A stretch of 64,000 nt of DNA from VFMC01 sp040398525 (GTDB taxonomy: Bacteria > Actinomycetota > Acidimicrobiia > Acidimicrobiales > Ilumatobacteraceae), in assembly GCA_040398525.1 (NCBI GenBank), contig JBBATY010000010.1, forward strand, positions 1-64,000. Reading direction: 5' to 3'. The first letter of the stretch is position 1; each line of letters starts with the position of its first letter. The notes beneath the pieces are model-generated. The model saw only the letters and a program-made list of their open reading frames with translations. It was not told where the DNA came from and searched no databases. Below, in pieces: positions 14,709 to 23,663 of the stretch. Made by a program: the position numbers and the translations under genes.

Positions 14709-15293
14709 TCAGGCGGCCGACGGTGCGTCGCCGGTGGCGGCGTTGCTGATCGCGTCGAGCTCGCCCCAGGTGAGGCCGTCGCTCGACCACAGCGTCTCGA
14801 ACGCGGCGTCGGCCCGGTCGGAGAAGCCGTGCCGGTTGCGGAAGTTGTAGCGCCAGCGCTGCTGGTTGACGCTGACACCGAGCCGTTCGAGGCGCCCGAC
14901 GCAGTAGGTCTCCCAGGCGGCGACCTGGGCCAGGCTGAGGTCGGCGTCGGCGGGGGCCTCACCGAAGCCGCCGAGCAGGCGGTCGCGGGCACGCAGCAGC
15001 AGCCGGCCGAGCGAGTTGGCCGTGGCCACCTCGCTCTGGTGGCGAGGCCGGCGGGTGTCCTCGAACGCGCCGCTCTCGGCGCGGATGACGATCGCCCCAC
15101 CGGCGGCGTCGCTCTCCGGGCTGCCCGGCAGGTGGAGCGTCATCCGGGCGAGTGGCGTGGTCTCGTCGACCTCGACCGCGATCGGCACGTCACCCAGGCC
15201 GATCGCCTCGGCGATCGTGGCCGCGCTGCGCGCGATGAGGTCCGCGTCGTACGACACGAACCGGAACTGGCTCGGGGTGACGGTGACGTTCAC
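14709..15293 (-). CDS. Protein of unknown function in the ferritin-like gene trio
   Basis: I do not recognise this 194-residue protein. It has no signal peptide or membrane helix. It has an N-terminal alpha/beta part (TPSQFRFVSYDADLIARSAATIAEAIGLGDVPIAVEVDE), a middle with ANSLGRLLLRARDRLLGGFGE, and an aromatic segment NQQRWRYNFRNRHGFSDRADAAFETLW. It lies 24 bases after the end of the ferritin-like gene on the same strand, so it is probably the third gene of one operon. The GTG at 15293 is the best start; the ribosome site is weak. Confidence 0.6.
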   Translation of the reverse strand: MNVTVTPSQFRFVSYDADLIARSAATIAEAIGLGDVPIAVEVDETTPLARMTLHLPGSPESDAAGGAIVIRAESGAFEDTRRPRHQSEVATANSLGRLLLRARDRLLGGFGEAPADADLSLAQVAAWETYCVGRLERLGVSVNQQRWRYNFRNRHGFSDRADAAFETLWSSDGLTWGELDAISNAATGDAPSAA

Positions 15294-15317
15294 GAGTGCT
15301 CGGGCCCAGCGCCGTGC

Positions 15318-16232
15318 TCAGGCGTCGGCGAACTGCTGGGCGGCCTGCTGCATCTTGGCCACGGCGACCTTGCGCTCCTCGAGCGCCGCCATGCTGACGT
15401 CGGCGATCTCCTGCACCTCGTCGTCGGTGAACCCGGCGAGCTCGCGGAACCGCCGGGCGAGGCCGATGGGCGACTCCTTGCTGTCGGAGCGGGTGCCGCC
15501 GTAGCTGAACAGCTTGTCGACCACGCCTTGGAACTCGAGAGCCTTGGCCCGCCGCTCGGGGTCGTTCTCGGTGACCCGGCGCAGCCAGTCGCTGCCCATC
15601 TTCACGTGGGTCACCTCGTCGGCGAGCATCCAGTCCTCGCAGAACTCGAGGTACGGGTCGCCGGCGAGGTCGCCGAACTCCTTCATCGTGGTGAACACGT
15701 CGATCGCCAGGCCCTCGAGCGCCCGGTTCACACCGGCCAGGCGCAGCACGGGGTCGTTGCTGCAGGCAGCCTGGAACAGCACGGTGTTCTCGGCGAACTC
15801 GCCGATGTCGGTGCCCATCCACTCGCTGAGCTTGATGCTGATCTCGACGTGGCGGGCCTCGTCCCACGCCTGGCGGGCCATGTCGAGCTTCAGCGCGAAC
15901 GGTGCGGCGTCGGTGCAGTCGGCGGCTTCACCGCTGTTGCCGTCGACGGCGTCCTGGCGGCGGCGGGCCTGATCGCCCTGGGTGCGGAAGTCGTGGCAGG
16001 TGCGCCCGGCACCTTCGAGGGCCTGGATCTCGCCCACGAAGATGCCGTGCATCAGGCTGCGAGCGGCGCTCGAGGCGTCGGGGCGGCTCGGCACCAGACG
16101 GTTCGACGAGCGGCGTGACGGCTCGTCGTCGCGCCCGAGGGCGCTGCGCGGGTCGGCCATCCGGTCGGCCATGGTGAGCCGGTTGAACCGCTCGTCACGG
16201 GCGAGGTCGTCGACGGGGAGGAACTTTCTCAT
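15318..16232 (-). CDS. Ferritin-like diiron-type protein (DUF455-like)
   Basis: The 304-residue protein has a mostly helical core with two ExxH motifs, Glu125-x-x-His128 in WDEARHVE and Glu206-x-x-His209 in ADEVTHVKMG. This is the arrangement of a ferritin-like four-helix diiron site; the second resembles DUF455, where E-x-x-H-V precedes a Gly-x-x-W. A polar, Arg/Asp-rich insertion sits between residues 84 and 108. The ATG at 16232 overlaps the stop of the next upstream gene, another ferritin-like protein (ATGA), so the two are translationally coupled and may form a heteromer. The reaction is unknown; oxygenase, oxidase or metal handling are all possible. Confidence 0.75.
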   Translation of the reverse strand: MRKFLPVDDLARDERFNRLTMADRMADPRSALGRDDEPSRRSSNRLVPSRPDASSAARSLMHGIFVGEIQALEGAGRTCHDFRTQGDQARRRQDAVDGNSGEAADCTDAAPFALKLDMARQAWDEARHVEISIKLSEWMGTDIGEFAENTVLFQAACSNDPVLRLAGVNRALEGLAIDVFTTMKEFGDLAGDPYLEFCEDWMLADEVTHVKMGSDWLRRVTENDPERRAKALEFQGVVDKLFSYGGTRSDSKESPIGLARRFRELAGFTDDEVQEIADVSMAALEERKVAVAKMQQAAQQFADA

Positions 16233-16891
16233 GACGTTGCTCCTGCGGTGTTGGTGGTGGTGACGGGACCGATCGAGCCCGGGCCGGCGATGCCACCGGC
16301 TTCGAGCATCAGCTTCTCGAGGCGGGCCTGGTGCGCTGCGGCGCGGTCGACCTCCTCGGGAGTCTCGATCAGCGACTGGATCAGCATCTCGCCGTCGCGC
16401 CAGTCGTCGAACTCGTCCTGCAGGATGAAGTGCAGCGAGCGGATCGTCGGCGCGTCGGTGATCTGGCTGGTGTTGTTCTTGTGGAACGTGTAGGCGGCGA
16501 TGAAGTGGGGGATGAACACGCGGTAGACGCCGACGAGCTTCTCGATGGTCTGCTCGGGCGCCTCCGGCTCGGTGAGCGCCTCGACGAAGCGGACCATCGC
16601 CTCGTTGGCCGGCTGGGTGAGGCGGTCGGGGTTCATCTCGCGCAGCTCGGGCAGGCGCTTGTGCCACAGCTCGGCGTGCCAGGCGTGCTTGTAGCAGTGG
16701 GTGCCGAGGCGCATCTTGACGTCGAGCTCGGGCACCGTGGCCACCCAGCCGCCGAGGGCCTCGAACAGCTTCATCTCGGCCCACTTGTAGTTGCCGACCC
16801 GCCGCGCCGACTCCTCGACGTCGAACACGCCGGGCAGCTCACGCCGGTCCCACGGCGCGAACGGCGCTCTCGGCTTGTACGGATCGGCCAC
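16229..16891 (-). CDS. Second ferritin-like protein, first gene of the trio
   Basis: The 220-residue protein is helical and carries a His/Glu-rich motif HCYKHAWHAELWHKRL around residues 65-80 (His69, His72, Glu74), Glu39 in NYKWAEMK, and later acidic and His residues in RSLHFILQDEFDDWRDGE. These could be the ligands of a diiron site. The GTG at 16891 follows a G-rich run suited to ribosome binding and gives the start VADPYKPRAPFAPW. It overlaps the next ferritin-like gene by four bases. No signal peptide is present. A role is not known. Confidence 0.7.
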   Translation of the reverse strand: MADPYKPRAPFAPWDRRELPGVFDVEESARRVGNYKWAEMKLFEALGGWVATVPELDVKMRLGTHCYKHAWHAELWHKRLPELREMNPDRLTQPANEAMVRFVEALTEPEAPEQTIEKLVGVYRVFIPHFIAAYTFHKNNTSQITDAPTIRSLHFILQDEFDDWRDGEMLIQSLIETPEEVDRAAAHQARLEKLMLEAGGIAGPGSIGPVTTTNTAGATS

Positions 16892-16949
16892 GTTGACCCC
16901 CCACGGATCGGTGCTCCGCCCCACAGCGGATCGCTTGCGCGCTGCAAGG

Positions 16950-18338
16950 TTACTCGCCGGTACGGCCCGCGCGCCATCGCTGCTCGGCCCGGCCGAGCTC
17001 GGTGGCCGGCGCAGCATCGGTGCGGTACTCGAGCAGCATCGCCCGCCACGGGGCGCGCAGCTCGAGGCGGGCGAGCAGGGCGCTGACGCCCCACACCACG
17101 CGGTTCAGCACGATGAACGACGGTGGCAGGTCGCACGCGGCGATCACCTCGGCGTGGGGGCCGCGCAGATCGCTGATCGTGGCCACCGTGTCGCGCATGA
17201 AGGCGCCGTCGAAGGTGAACTCGTCGGTGAGGTACGGCCGGTAGGGGGCGCTGACGTAGTCGTAGACGGCCTGCGGCCCGAGGCCGTGCCCGGGGCGCAG
17301 GAAGCCGTTGGCCTCCATCGTGGCCACCAGCCGACCCGGGTCGCGCTCGACGATGATCGCGTCCATGCTCGGGGCGAGCAGCTCCCACTCGCCCGGCGAC
17401 CAGCGCTTCACCATGCCGAAGTCGAGGAAGGTGACATCGCCGTCGGGCGAGAACAGGTAGTTGCCCGGGTGCGGGTCGCCGTTGAAGCAGCCGAGGCGAT
17501 GGATCGAGTGCTGGGCGAAGCGCCAGATCGACTCACCGGCCCGTTGGCGCGCCCCGGGGCCGGCCTGGGCGAGGAAGGCCTCCCAGCCGAGACCGTCGAC
17601 CCAGTCGGTGGTGAGCACGCGAGCGGTGCTGAGCTCGGGCACCAGCGCGGGGACGGTGACGAACGGGTGCCCGGCGTAGGCCTCGCTGAAGTCGGTGAGG
17701 TTGGCGGCCTCGATGCGGTAGTCGAGCTCGTCGCGCATCCGCTCCCGCAGCTCGTCGACCACCGCCCGAGTGTCGACGCCTTTCAGGGTGAACGAGCCGA
17801 GCAGGCGGTACATGCCCTCGGCGTTGGCGAGATCGGCCTCGATCGCCGACGCCGCGCCCGGGTACTGCACCTTCACCGCGACCACCCGCCCGTCGCGGGT
17901 GACGGCGCGGTGGACCTGGCCGATGCTCGCCGCGGCCGTCGGGGTGGGCGACCAGTCGAGGAACACTGCGGCCGGGGGTCGGCCCAGCTCGGCCGCCACC
18001 ACCCCCTCGGCGAGCTCGGCGCTCATCGGCGGGGCGTCGGCGTAGAGCGAGGCGAGCGAGGTGCGGGCCGGCTCGGGCAACGATTCGATGACCACGCTCA
18101 TCAGCTGCGCGGCCTTCATCAGCGCGCCCTTCATGTTGCCGAGCTCGCGCGCGACGTCGTCGCTGGTGCGCATGGCGAAGGCCTCGTCGAGCGCAGCGCG
18201 CCGGTCGCGACCGGCCCCGACCCGACGGATGCGGTGCACGACGTACCGGCCGGCGTTGCGCAGCGTCAGCCGCCACACACGCGCCGAGCGCGCGAGGCGC
18301 ACCTTCCACGGCACCCGGGGCGGGGTGCCCGTGCTCAC
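16950..18338 (-). CDS. ABC1/UbiB-like atypical kinase (AarF/ADCK family)
   Basis: The 462-residue protein has the ABC1 kinase-like signatures in order: the helix with MKAAQLMSVVIES (KxGQ motif with Ala in place of Gly), the Ala-rich loop PTAAASIGQVHRA in place of a P-loop, the catalytic Lys in VVAVKVQYPG, NGDPHPGNYLF and FLDFGMVKRWSPGE. Members (UbiB, ADCK3) support quinone or lipid metabolism through an unusual ATPase activity. There is no C-terminal membrane pair as in UbiB. The GTG at 18338 overlaps the stop of a small upstream gene (GTGA). A link to menaquinone or lipid handling is inference. Confidence 0.9.
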   Translation of the reverse strand: MSTGTPPRVPWKVRLARSARVWRLTLRNAGRYVVHRIRRVGAGRDRRAALDEAFAMRTSDDVARELGNMKGALMKAAQLMSVVIESLPEPARTSLASLYADAPPMSAELAEGVVAAELGRPPAAVFLDWSPTPTAAASIGQVHRAVTRDGRVVAVKVQYPGAASAIEADLANAEGMYRLLGSFTLKGVDTRAVVDELRERMRDELDYRIEAANLTDFSEAYAGHPFVTVPALVPELSTARVLTTDWVDGLGWEAFLAQAGPGARQRAGESIWRFAQHSIHRLGCFNGDPHPGNYLFSPDGDVTFLDFGMVKRWSPGEWELLAPSMDAIIVERDPGRLVATMEANGFLRPGHGLGPQAVYDYVSAPYRPYLTDEFTFDGAFMRDTVATISDLRGPHAEVIAACDLPPSFIVLNRVVWGVSALLARLELRAPWRAMLLEYRTDAAPATELGRAEQRWRAGRTGE

Positions 18339-18550
18339 TCGCCTGCTGGGGCTCCCCGCCGGGCCGTCGGGCGTTCGGCGAGCAGCGATTCGTCGAGCTC
18401 GGCGCCGGTGATCTCGTCGCGCCAGTACTCGCCGCTGTCGAGCCGGGTGAGGGCGAGCTCGACGTCGGCGAGGTCGCGCTCGATGGCGTCGAGGTCGAGC
18501 GGGGTACCCGATCCGGCCTGTTCGGCGGCGGCGGTCTCGTCGGCGGACAT
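18335..18550 (-). CDS. Small DksA/TraR-like protein lacking zinc cysteines
   Basis: The 71-residue product has an acidic coiled-coil half (LDLDAIERDLADVELALTRLDSGEY) and a tail DEITGAELDESLLAERPTARR. This follows the pattern of the actinobacterial DksA/TraR C-terminal family, where the tail normally holds four zinc Cys (YGTCxxCG...LxALPxAxxC). All four positions are non-Cys here, so no zinc finger can form. The ATG is six bases after a TAGCCT box (leaderless), and the stop overlaps the UbiB-like kinase gene, which it precedes in the same transcript. The role is unknown. Confidence 0.65.
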   Translation of the reverse strand: MSADETAAAEQAGSGTPLDLDAIERDLADVELALTRLDSGEYWRDEITGAELDESLLAERPTARRGAPAGE

Positions 18551-18556
18551 GGCTGC

Positions 18557-18562
18557 AGGCTA
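18557..18562 (-). promoter_or_regulatory. -10 box for the DksA-like/UbiB-like operon
   Basis: TAGCCT on the minus strand ends six bases before the ATG at 18550. It faces away from the plus-strand box at 18593-18598; the two starts are 55 bases apart, so one regulator could control both. Confidence 0.55.
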
Positions 18563-18592
18563 CCTGGGCGGCGGCGGGCCCTCGGGGTCGCC

Positions 18593-18598
18593 TATCGT
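18593..18598 (+). promoter_or_regulatory. -10 box of a leaderless promoter for the ABC transporter operon
   Basis: TATCGT ends seven bases before the GTG at 18606. No Shine-Dalgarno sequence is present, which supports leaderless translation. Confidence 0.55.
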
Positions 18599-18605
18599 CG
18601 TTGCC

Positions 18606-19615
<1,010 letters not shown>

Positions 19616-19619
<4 letters not shown>

Positions 19620-20518
19620 GCCGACGCCTGCGCGAGTGGGGCCTCGCCGCCGCGATGCTCCTGCCGTCGGTCGTGGTGCTCGTCACCTTCGTGCTCTACC
19701 CGCTCGGTCGGGCCATCTTCCTCGGCCGCCAACGCTGCGACGCGCAGGCCCGGAACTGCCGCACGAACGGCTGGCGCCAGTACGTCGACGTCGCCCAGAG
19801 CGACGAGTTCCGCCATGCGCTGTGGGTGACGGTGAAGTTCGCACTGCTCACCGTGCCCGTCGGCGTGGCGCTCGGTCTCGGCCTCGCCGTGCTGGCCGAC
19901 AAGCAGCTGCGCGGGATGCGCATCTTCCGCACCGTGTTCTCGAGCACCGTGGCCACCTCGGTGGCCGTCGCCTCGCTGATGTGGCTGTTCCTGCTGCAGC
20001 CGTCGCGGGGTGTGCTGCCCAACATCGGCTGGCTGAACGAGCTGTTCCCGGTCATGAAGAACCCGGGTCTGCTGAACGACCCGGGCACGGCGCTCACCAG
20101 CGTGGCGGTGTCGAGCATCTGGGCCAACCTCGGCTTCACCTTCATCGTCGTCACCGCCGGGTTGCAGAGCATCCCGCGCGAGCTCCACGAGAGCGCCTAC
20201 GTCGACGGTGCCGGCCCGTGGCGCAGGTTCAGCGAGGTGACCGTGCCGATGCTGTCGCCCACGCTCGTGTTCGTGGCCGTCGTGCTCACCAGCCGGGCGT
20301 TCCAGGCCTACGGCGAGATCGATCTGCTCACCAACGGCGGGCCCACGCCGCAGGACAGCACGACCACGCTCACCTACCTCGTCTACGGCAGCAGCTCGAT
20401 CGCCCGCAACGACGCCGGGCTGCAGTCGTCGGTGGCGGTGCTGCTGTTCGTCGTGCTGCTCGCGCTGTCGGCTGTGCAGCTGCGTGGCCTCGGCCGGAGG
20501 GTGCACTATGGCAACTAG
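19616..20518 (+). CDS. ugpA: ABC transporter permease, UgpA type
   Basis: The 300-residue membrane protein has six hydrophobic segments. The EAA loop, near residue 200, reads ELHESAYVDGAGPWRRFSEVTVPML and contacts the ATPase. The first periplasmic stretch between helices 1 and 2 holds two Cys (RQRCDAQARNC), an uncommon feature. The segment QAYGEIDLLTNGGPTPQDSTTTLTYLVY is typical of UgpA/MalF-like permeases of the CUT1 group. It overlaps the ATPase gene by four bases and the next permease by eleven. Confidence 0.92.
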
Positions 20519-21389
20519 CCCAACGACGACCCGGAGCCGAGCGACGACGGCGATCGGCATCGACCATGTCCGTCCGGGCTGGCGGATGGTCGCGCGCTAC
20601 GTGGTGCTCGGCGTGGTGGCGCTCGCCGTGCTGCTGCCCGTGTACACCACGGTGGTGGCGGCGCTGAAGCCCGGTGGCAAGGTGCTCGACCGGCCGTTCG
20701 TGCCCGAGCACCTCACCCTGTCGGTGCTACGCGACGCGTGGACCGAGGGGCGCCTCGGCCGCTACCTGTGGAACTCCGCCATCGTCGCCACGATCATCAC
20801 CGTCGCCCAACTCGTCACCTCGGTGCTGGCGGCCTACGCGTTCGCGTTCCTGCGGTTCCCGCTCAAGGCGTTCTGGTTCACGGTGTTCCTGGCCACGCTG
20901 CTCGTGCCGCTCGAGACGACGCTCGTGGTCAATCGGCGCACGATCGACTCGCTCGACTGGCTGAACACCTACCAGGGCCTCGCCGTGCCGTTCCTCGCCA
21001 CCGCGTTCGGGACGTTCCTGATGCGCCAGGTGTTCCTGCAGATCCCGGGCGAGCTGCGCGAGGCAGCACGCATGGACGGCCTCGGCCACCTCGGCTTCCT
21101 GCGCGAGGTCGCGTTGCCGCTGGTGCGGCCTACGCTCGGGGCGTTGGCCCTGTTTTCGTTCCTCGCCAGCTGGAACCAGTACCTGTGGCCCAACCTGATC
21201 ACCACCGAAGAGGACATGAACACCGTGCAGACCGGCCTCCGCTTGCTCAACTCGAGCGTCCCCGACATCGAACGGTTCAACGTGCCGATCGCCGGGACGG
21301 TCATCGCCGCGCTCCCGATCGCCATCGTGCTCGTGATCTTCCAGCGCCAGCTCGTGCGCGGCCTCACGGCCGGGGCGGTGAAGGGCTGA
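20508..21389 (+). CDS. ugpE: ABC transporter permease, UgpE type
   Basis: The 293-residue protein has six membrane segments, with the EAA loop ELREAARMDGLGHLGFLREVALPLV. The ending FNVPIAGTVIAALPIAIVLVIFQRQLVRGLTAGAVKG is the classic C terminus of UgpE/MalG permeases. The ATG at 20508 lies inside the end of ugpA and is preceded by GGAGG. It forms the channel with UgpA. Its stop shares one base with the start of the binding-protein gene. Confidence 0.92.
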   Translation: MATSPTTTRSRATTAIGIDHVRPGWRMVARYVVLGVVALAVLLPVYTTVVAALKPGGKVLDRPFVPEHLTLSVLRDAWTEGRLGRYLWNSAIVATIITVAQLVTSVLAAYAFAFLRFPLKAFWFTVFLATLLVPLETTLVVNRRTIDSLDWLNTYQGLAVPFLATAFGTFLMRQVFLQIPGELREAARMDGLGHLGFLREVALPLVRPTLGALALFSFLASWNQYLWPNLITTEEDMNTVQTGLRLLNSSVPDIERFNVPIAGTVIAALPIAIVLVIFQRQLVRGLTAGAVKG

Positions 21390-22909
21390 TGCGCTCCACC
21401 AGCACCCGGCTCGTCGTTGCCGGCGCGGCTGCGGCCGTGCTCGTCGCGGCGTGCAGTGGGGGTGGCTCGCTGCAGGATGCCGGCATCACCACCACCGTCG
21501 CCCCCACCACGACCCCCGGCGACACCACCGCGAGCACCGCCTCGACGGCCCCGCCGGCACCGTCGACCACCGAGGCGACCCCGCTCGATTCGCTGCCGTC
21601 CTGCCCGGTCGACGCGCTCGAGTCGGCCTCCGGTCCGGTCGAGATCACCTTCTGGCACGGTATGACCGCCGACCTCGAGCAGGCCCTCACCGGGCTGACC
21701 GAGGCCTACAACGCGAGCCAGGACCGGGTGCAAGTGACCCTGCAGAACCAGGGTGGCTACGAGCAGGTGATCGACAAGTACCTGCAGTCCGGCACCGACA
21801 GCCGCCCCGAGCTGGTGCAGGCCCCGGAGTACGCGGTGCAGGTGTTCCGCGACGCCGACGCGTTCATCCCCGTCGAGGCGTGCATCGAGGCGGCCGGGTA
21901 CGACACGTCCACCCTGCTCGCCTCGGCGATCAACGCCTACTCCACCGGTGGCGTGCAGTGGTCGATGCCGTTCAACGTCAGCAACCCGGTGCTCTACTAC
22001 AACCGCAAGGTGTTCGCGGCCGCCGGCCTCGACCCCGACGCTCCGCCGGCCTCGCTCGAGGAGCTCGCTGCTGCTTCGCAGCAGATCGTCGAGTCCGGTG
22101 CTGCGGCGTTCGGCCTCGTCGTCGACACCAGCTTCGACAGCGGCGGCGGATGGTTCCTCGAGCAGTGGTTCGCCAAGGCCGGCGAGTTCTACGCCAACAA
22201 CGACAACGGCCGCGCTGCGCCGGCCACGGAGGTGCTGTTCGACAACGCGACCGGCGTCGAGCTGTTCACCTACCTGCAGCGGCTCGTCGCCGATGGTTGG
22301 GCCTACAACGTGGGCGACAACGCCAGCGGCCAGGACGCCTTCTTGAAGATCGCCGACGTGGCCCAGCCCGGCACGATGACCATCGGCACCTCGGCAGCGC
22401 TCGGCACGGTGCTCGCCGCGATCGAGGCGGGTATCGCCCCAGGCATCGCCGTCGACGACCTCGGTGTCGGGCCGATGCCGGGGCCGGGCGGGTCGACCAC
22501 GGTGCTGGTGGGTGGGGCGTCGCTGTGGATCTCGGCCGACAAGGGCGACCCGCAGGCGGCCGCGGCGTGGGACTTCGTCAGCTACCTGCTCAGCGCCGAG
22601 TCGCAGAGCACCTGGGCGGCGGCCACCGGCTACGTGCCGGTTCGTAGCGACGCCGTCGATGTCGAGCCGCTTGCCAGCACCTACGCCGCCGACCCGCGGT
22701 TCAAGGTGGCGCTCGACACGCTGCTGTCGACGCCCGACGAGCCCACCGCGATCGGGCCGCTGCTCGGCCCCCAGCGCGAGGTGCGCGTGCTCACGTCGCG
22801 CGCACTGGCCGAGGTGCTCGCCGGTGGCGACCCGGCCGCCGCGCTCGCCGATGCCGCCTCGCGCGCCGACTCGTTGCTCGCCAACTACGCCGCCTCGCAG
22901 GGCGGCTGA
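21389..22909 (+). CDS. ugpB: Extracellular solute-binding lipoprotein, UgpB type
   Basis: The 506-residue protein starts with a lipoprotein signal peptide ending in VAAC (lipid-modified Cys22), then a Thr/Ser/Pro-rich linker to about residue 60. The family-1 solute-binding fold follows, from VEITFWHGMTADLE onward. The segments PFNVSNPVLYYNRKVFAAAGLDPDAPP and LVGGASLWISADKGDPQAAAAWDFVSYL are typical of UgpB-like proteins, which bind glycerol-3-phosphate, glycerophosphodiesters or sugars. The ligand is not certain from sequence. It is last in the operon, and a tandem repeat array follows. Confidence 0.88.
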   Translation: MRSTSTRLVVAGAAAAVLVAACSGGGSLQDAGITTTVAPTTTPGDTTASTASTAPPAPSTTEATPLDSLPSCPVDALESASGPVEITFWHGMTADLEQALTGLTEAYNASQDRVQVTLQNQGGYEQVIDKYLQSGTDSRPELVQAPEYAVQVFRDADAFIPVEACIEAAGYDTSTLLASAINAYSTGGVQWSMPFNVSNPVLYYNRKVFAAAGLDPDAPPASLEELAAASQQIVESGAAAFGLVVDTSFDSGGGWFLEQWFAKAGEFYANNDNGRAAPATEVLFDNATGVELFTYLQRLVADGWAYNVGDNASGQDAFLKIADVAQPGTMTIGTSAALGTVLAAIEAGIAPGIAVDDLGVGPMPGPGGSTTVLVGGASLWISADKGDPQAAAAWDFVSYLLSAESQSTWAAATGYVPVRSDAVDVEPLASTYAADPRFKVALDTLLSTPDEPTAIGPLLGPQREVRVLTSRALAEVLAGGDPAAALADAASRADSLLANYAASQGG

Positions 22910-22921
22910 ACCGCCGGCCCG

Positions 22922-23075
22922 CATCGGGCCGACATCGGGCGCACATCGGGCCGACATCGGGTGCGGTGTGGGCGCACATCGGGCCCACATCGGGTGCGGC
23001 GCGGGCCCACATCGGGCCGACATCGGGCCGACATCGGGTGCGGTGCGGGCGCGGCGCGGGCAGGGCGCGGGCGGG
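22922..23075. repeat. Tandem array of 11-bp units
   Basis: Fourteen consecutive 11-base units fill this stretch. The clearest form is CATCGGGCCGA, and the variants are CATCGGGTGCG, CATCGGGCCCA and CATCGGGCGCA. CATCGGG begins at 22922, 22933, 22944, 22955, 22977, 22988, 23010, 23021 and 23032; intervening and last units keep only the CGGG or GGG core. The array is intergenic. It starts 12 bases after the ugpB stop and ends directly at the TAGCCT box that precedes the cyclophilin gene. Confidence 0.92.
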
Positions 23076-23081
23076 TAGCCT
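23076..23081 (+). promoter_or_regulatory. -10 box of a leaderless promoter for the cyclophilin gene
   Basis: TAGCCT ends six bases before the ATG at 23088. The -35 position falls within the 11-bp repeat array. Confidence 0.55.
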
Positions 23082-23087
23082 CGCCGC

Positions 23088-23642
23088 ATGTCCACGCCTT
23101 TCCCGCCCCTCGACGGTTCCGCCCCCCGGCAGCAGCAGTTCGCCGAGCCGCCCGAGATGGGCATCGACCCCTCCAAGCGCTACTCCGCCACCATGGAGAC
23201 CTCGCTCGGCACGATCGTGATCGCGCTCGACGCGATCAACGCGCCGATCACGGTGAACAGCTTCGTGTTCCTGGCTGCGCAGCACTACTACGACGGCATC
23301 ATCTTCCACCGCATCATCAACGGCTTCGTGTGCCAGGGCGGCGACCCCACCGGCACCGGGCGCGGCGGCCCCGGTTACCGCTTCCCCGACGAGCCGGTGA
23401 AGCGGCGCTACGAGATCGGTTCGGTGGCCATGGCCAACGCCGGCCCGAACACCAATGGCAGCCAGTTCTTCCTCATCAGTGGCCCGAGCGGTGCAGGGCT
23501 GCCGCCCCAGTACAACCACTTCGGCCAGATCGTGAAGGGCCTCGACGTGCTCGAGGCGATGCAGAACGTCGCCACCGACCGCCAGGACCGGCCGCGCGAA
23601 GACGTGGTCATCAACTCCGTCACCATCACCGTCGCCGACTGA
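23088..23642 (+). CDS. Peptidyl-prolyl cis-trans isomerase, cyclophilin type
   Basis: The 184-residue protein has the cyclophilin core after a 35-residue polar lead without signal peptide. It shows FHRIINGFVCQGGDPTGTG from residue 73 with the catalytic Arg75, AMANAGPNTNGSQFFL near 115-130, and YNHFGQIVKGLDVLEAM. It catalyses X-Pro bond isomerisation in the cytoplasm. The start lies six bases after a TAGCCT box, implying a leaderless mRNA. Neighbours do not suggest a special client. Confidence 0.93.
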   Translation: MSTPFPPLDGSAPRQQQFAEPPEMGIDPSKRYSATMETSLGTIVIALDAINAPITVNSFVFLAAQHYYDGIIFHRIINGFVCQGGDPTGTGRGGPGYRFPDEPVKRRYEIGSVAMANAGPNTNGSQFFLISGPSGAGLPPQYNHFGQIVKGLDVLEAMQNVATDRQDRPREDVVINSVTITVAD

Positions 23643-23663
23643 GCATCCGCCCGCATCGTGGCG

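Noticed and set aside
22922..23075. 11-bp repeats considered as a CRISPR array or a coding repeat
   Set aside because: There are no unique spacers, the units are far too short, and no cas genes are near. Frames through the repeat have no conserved protein.
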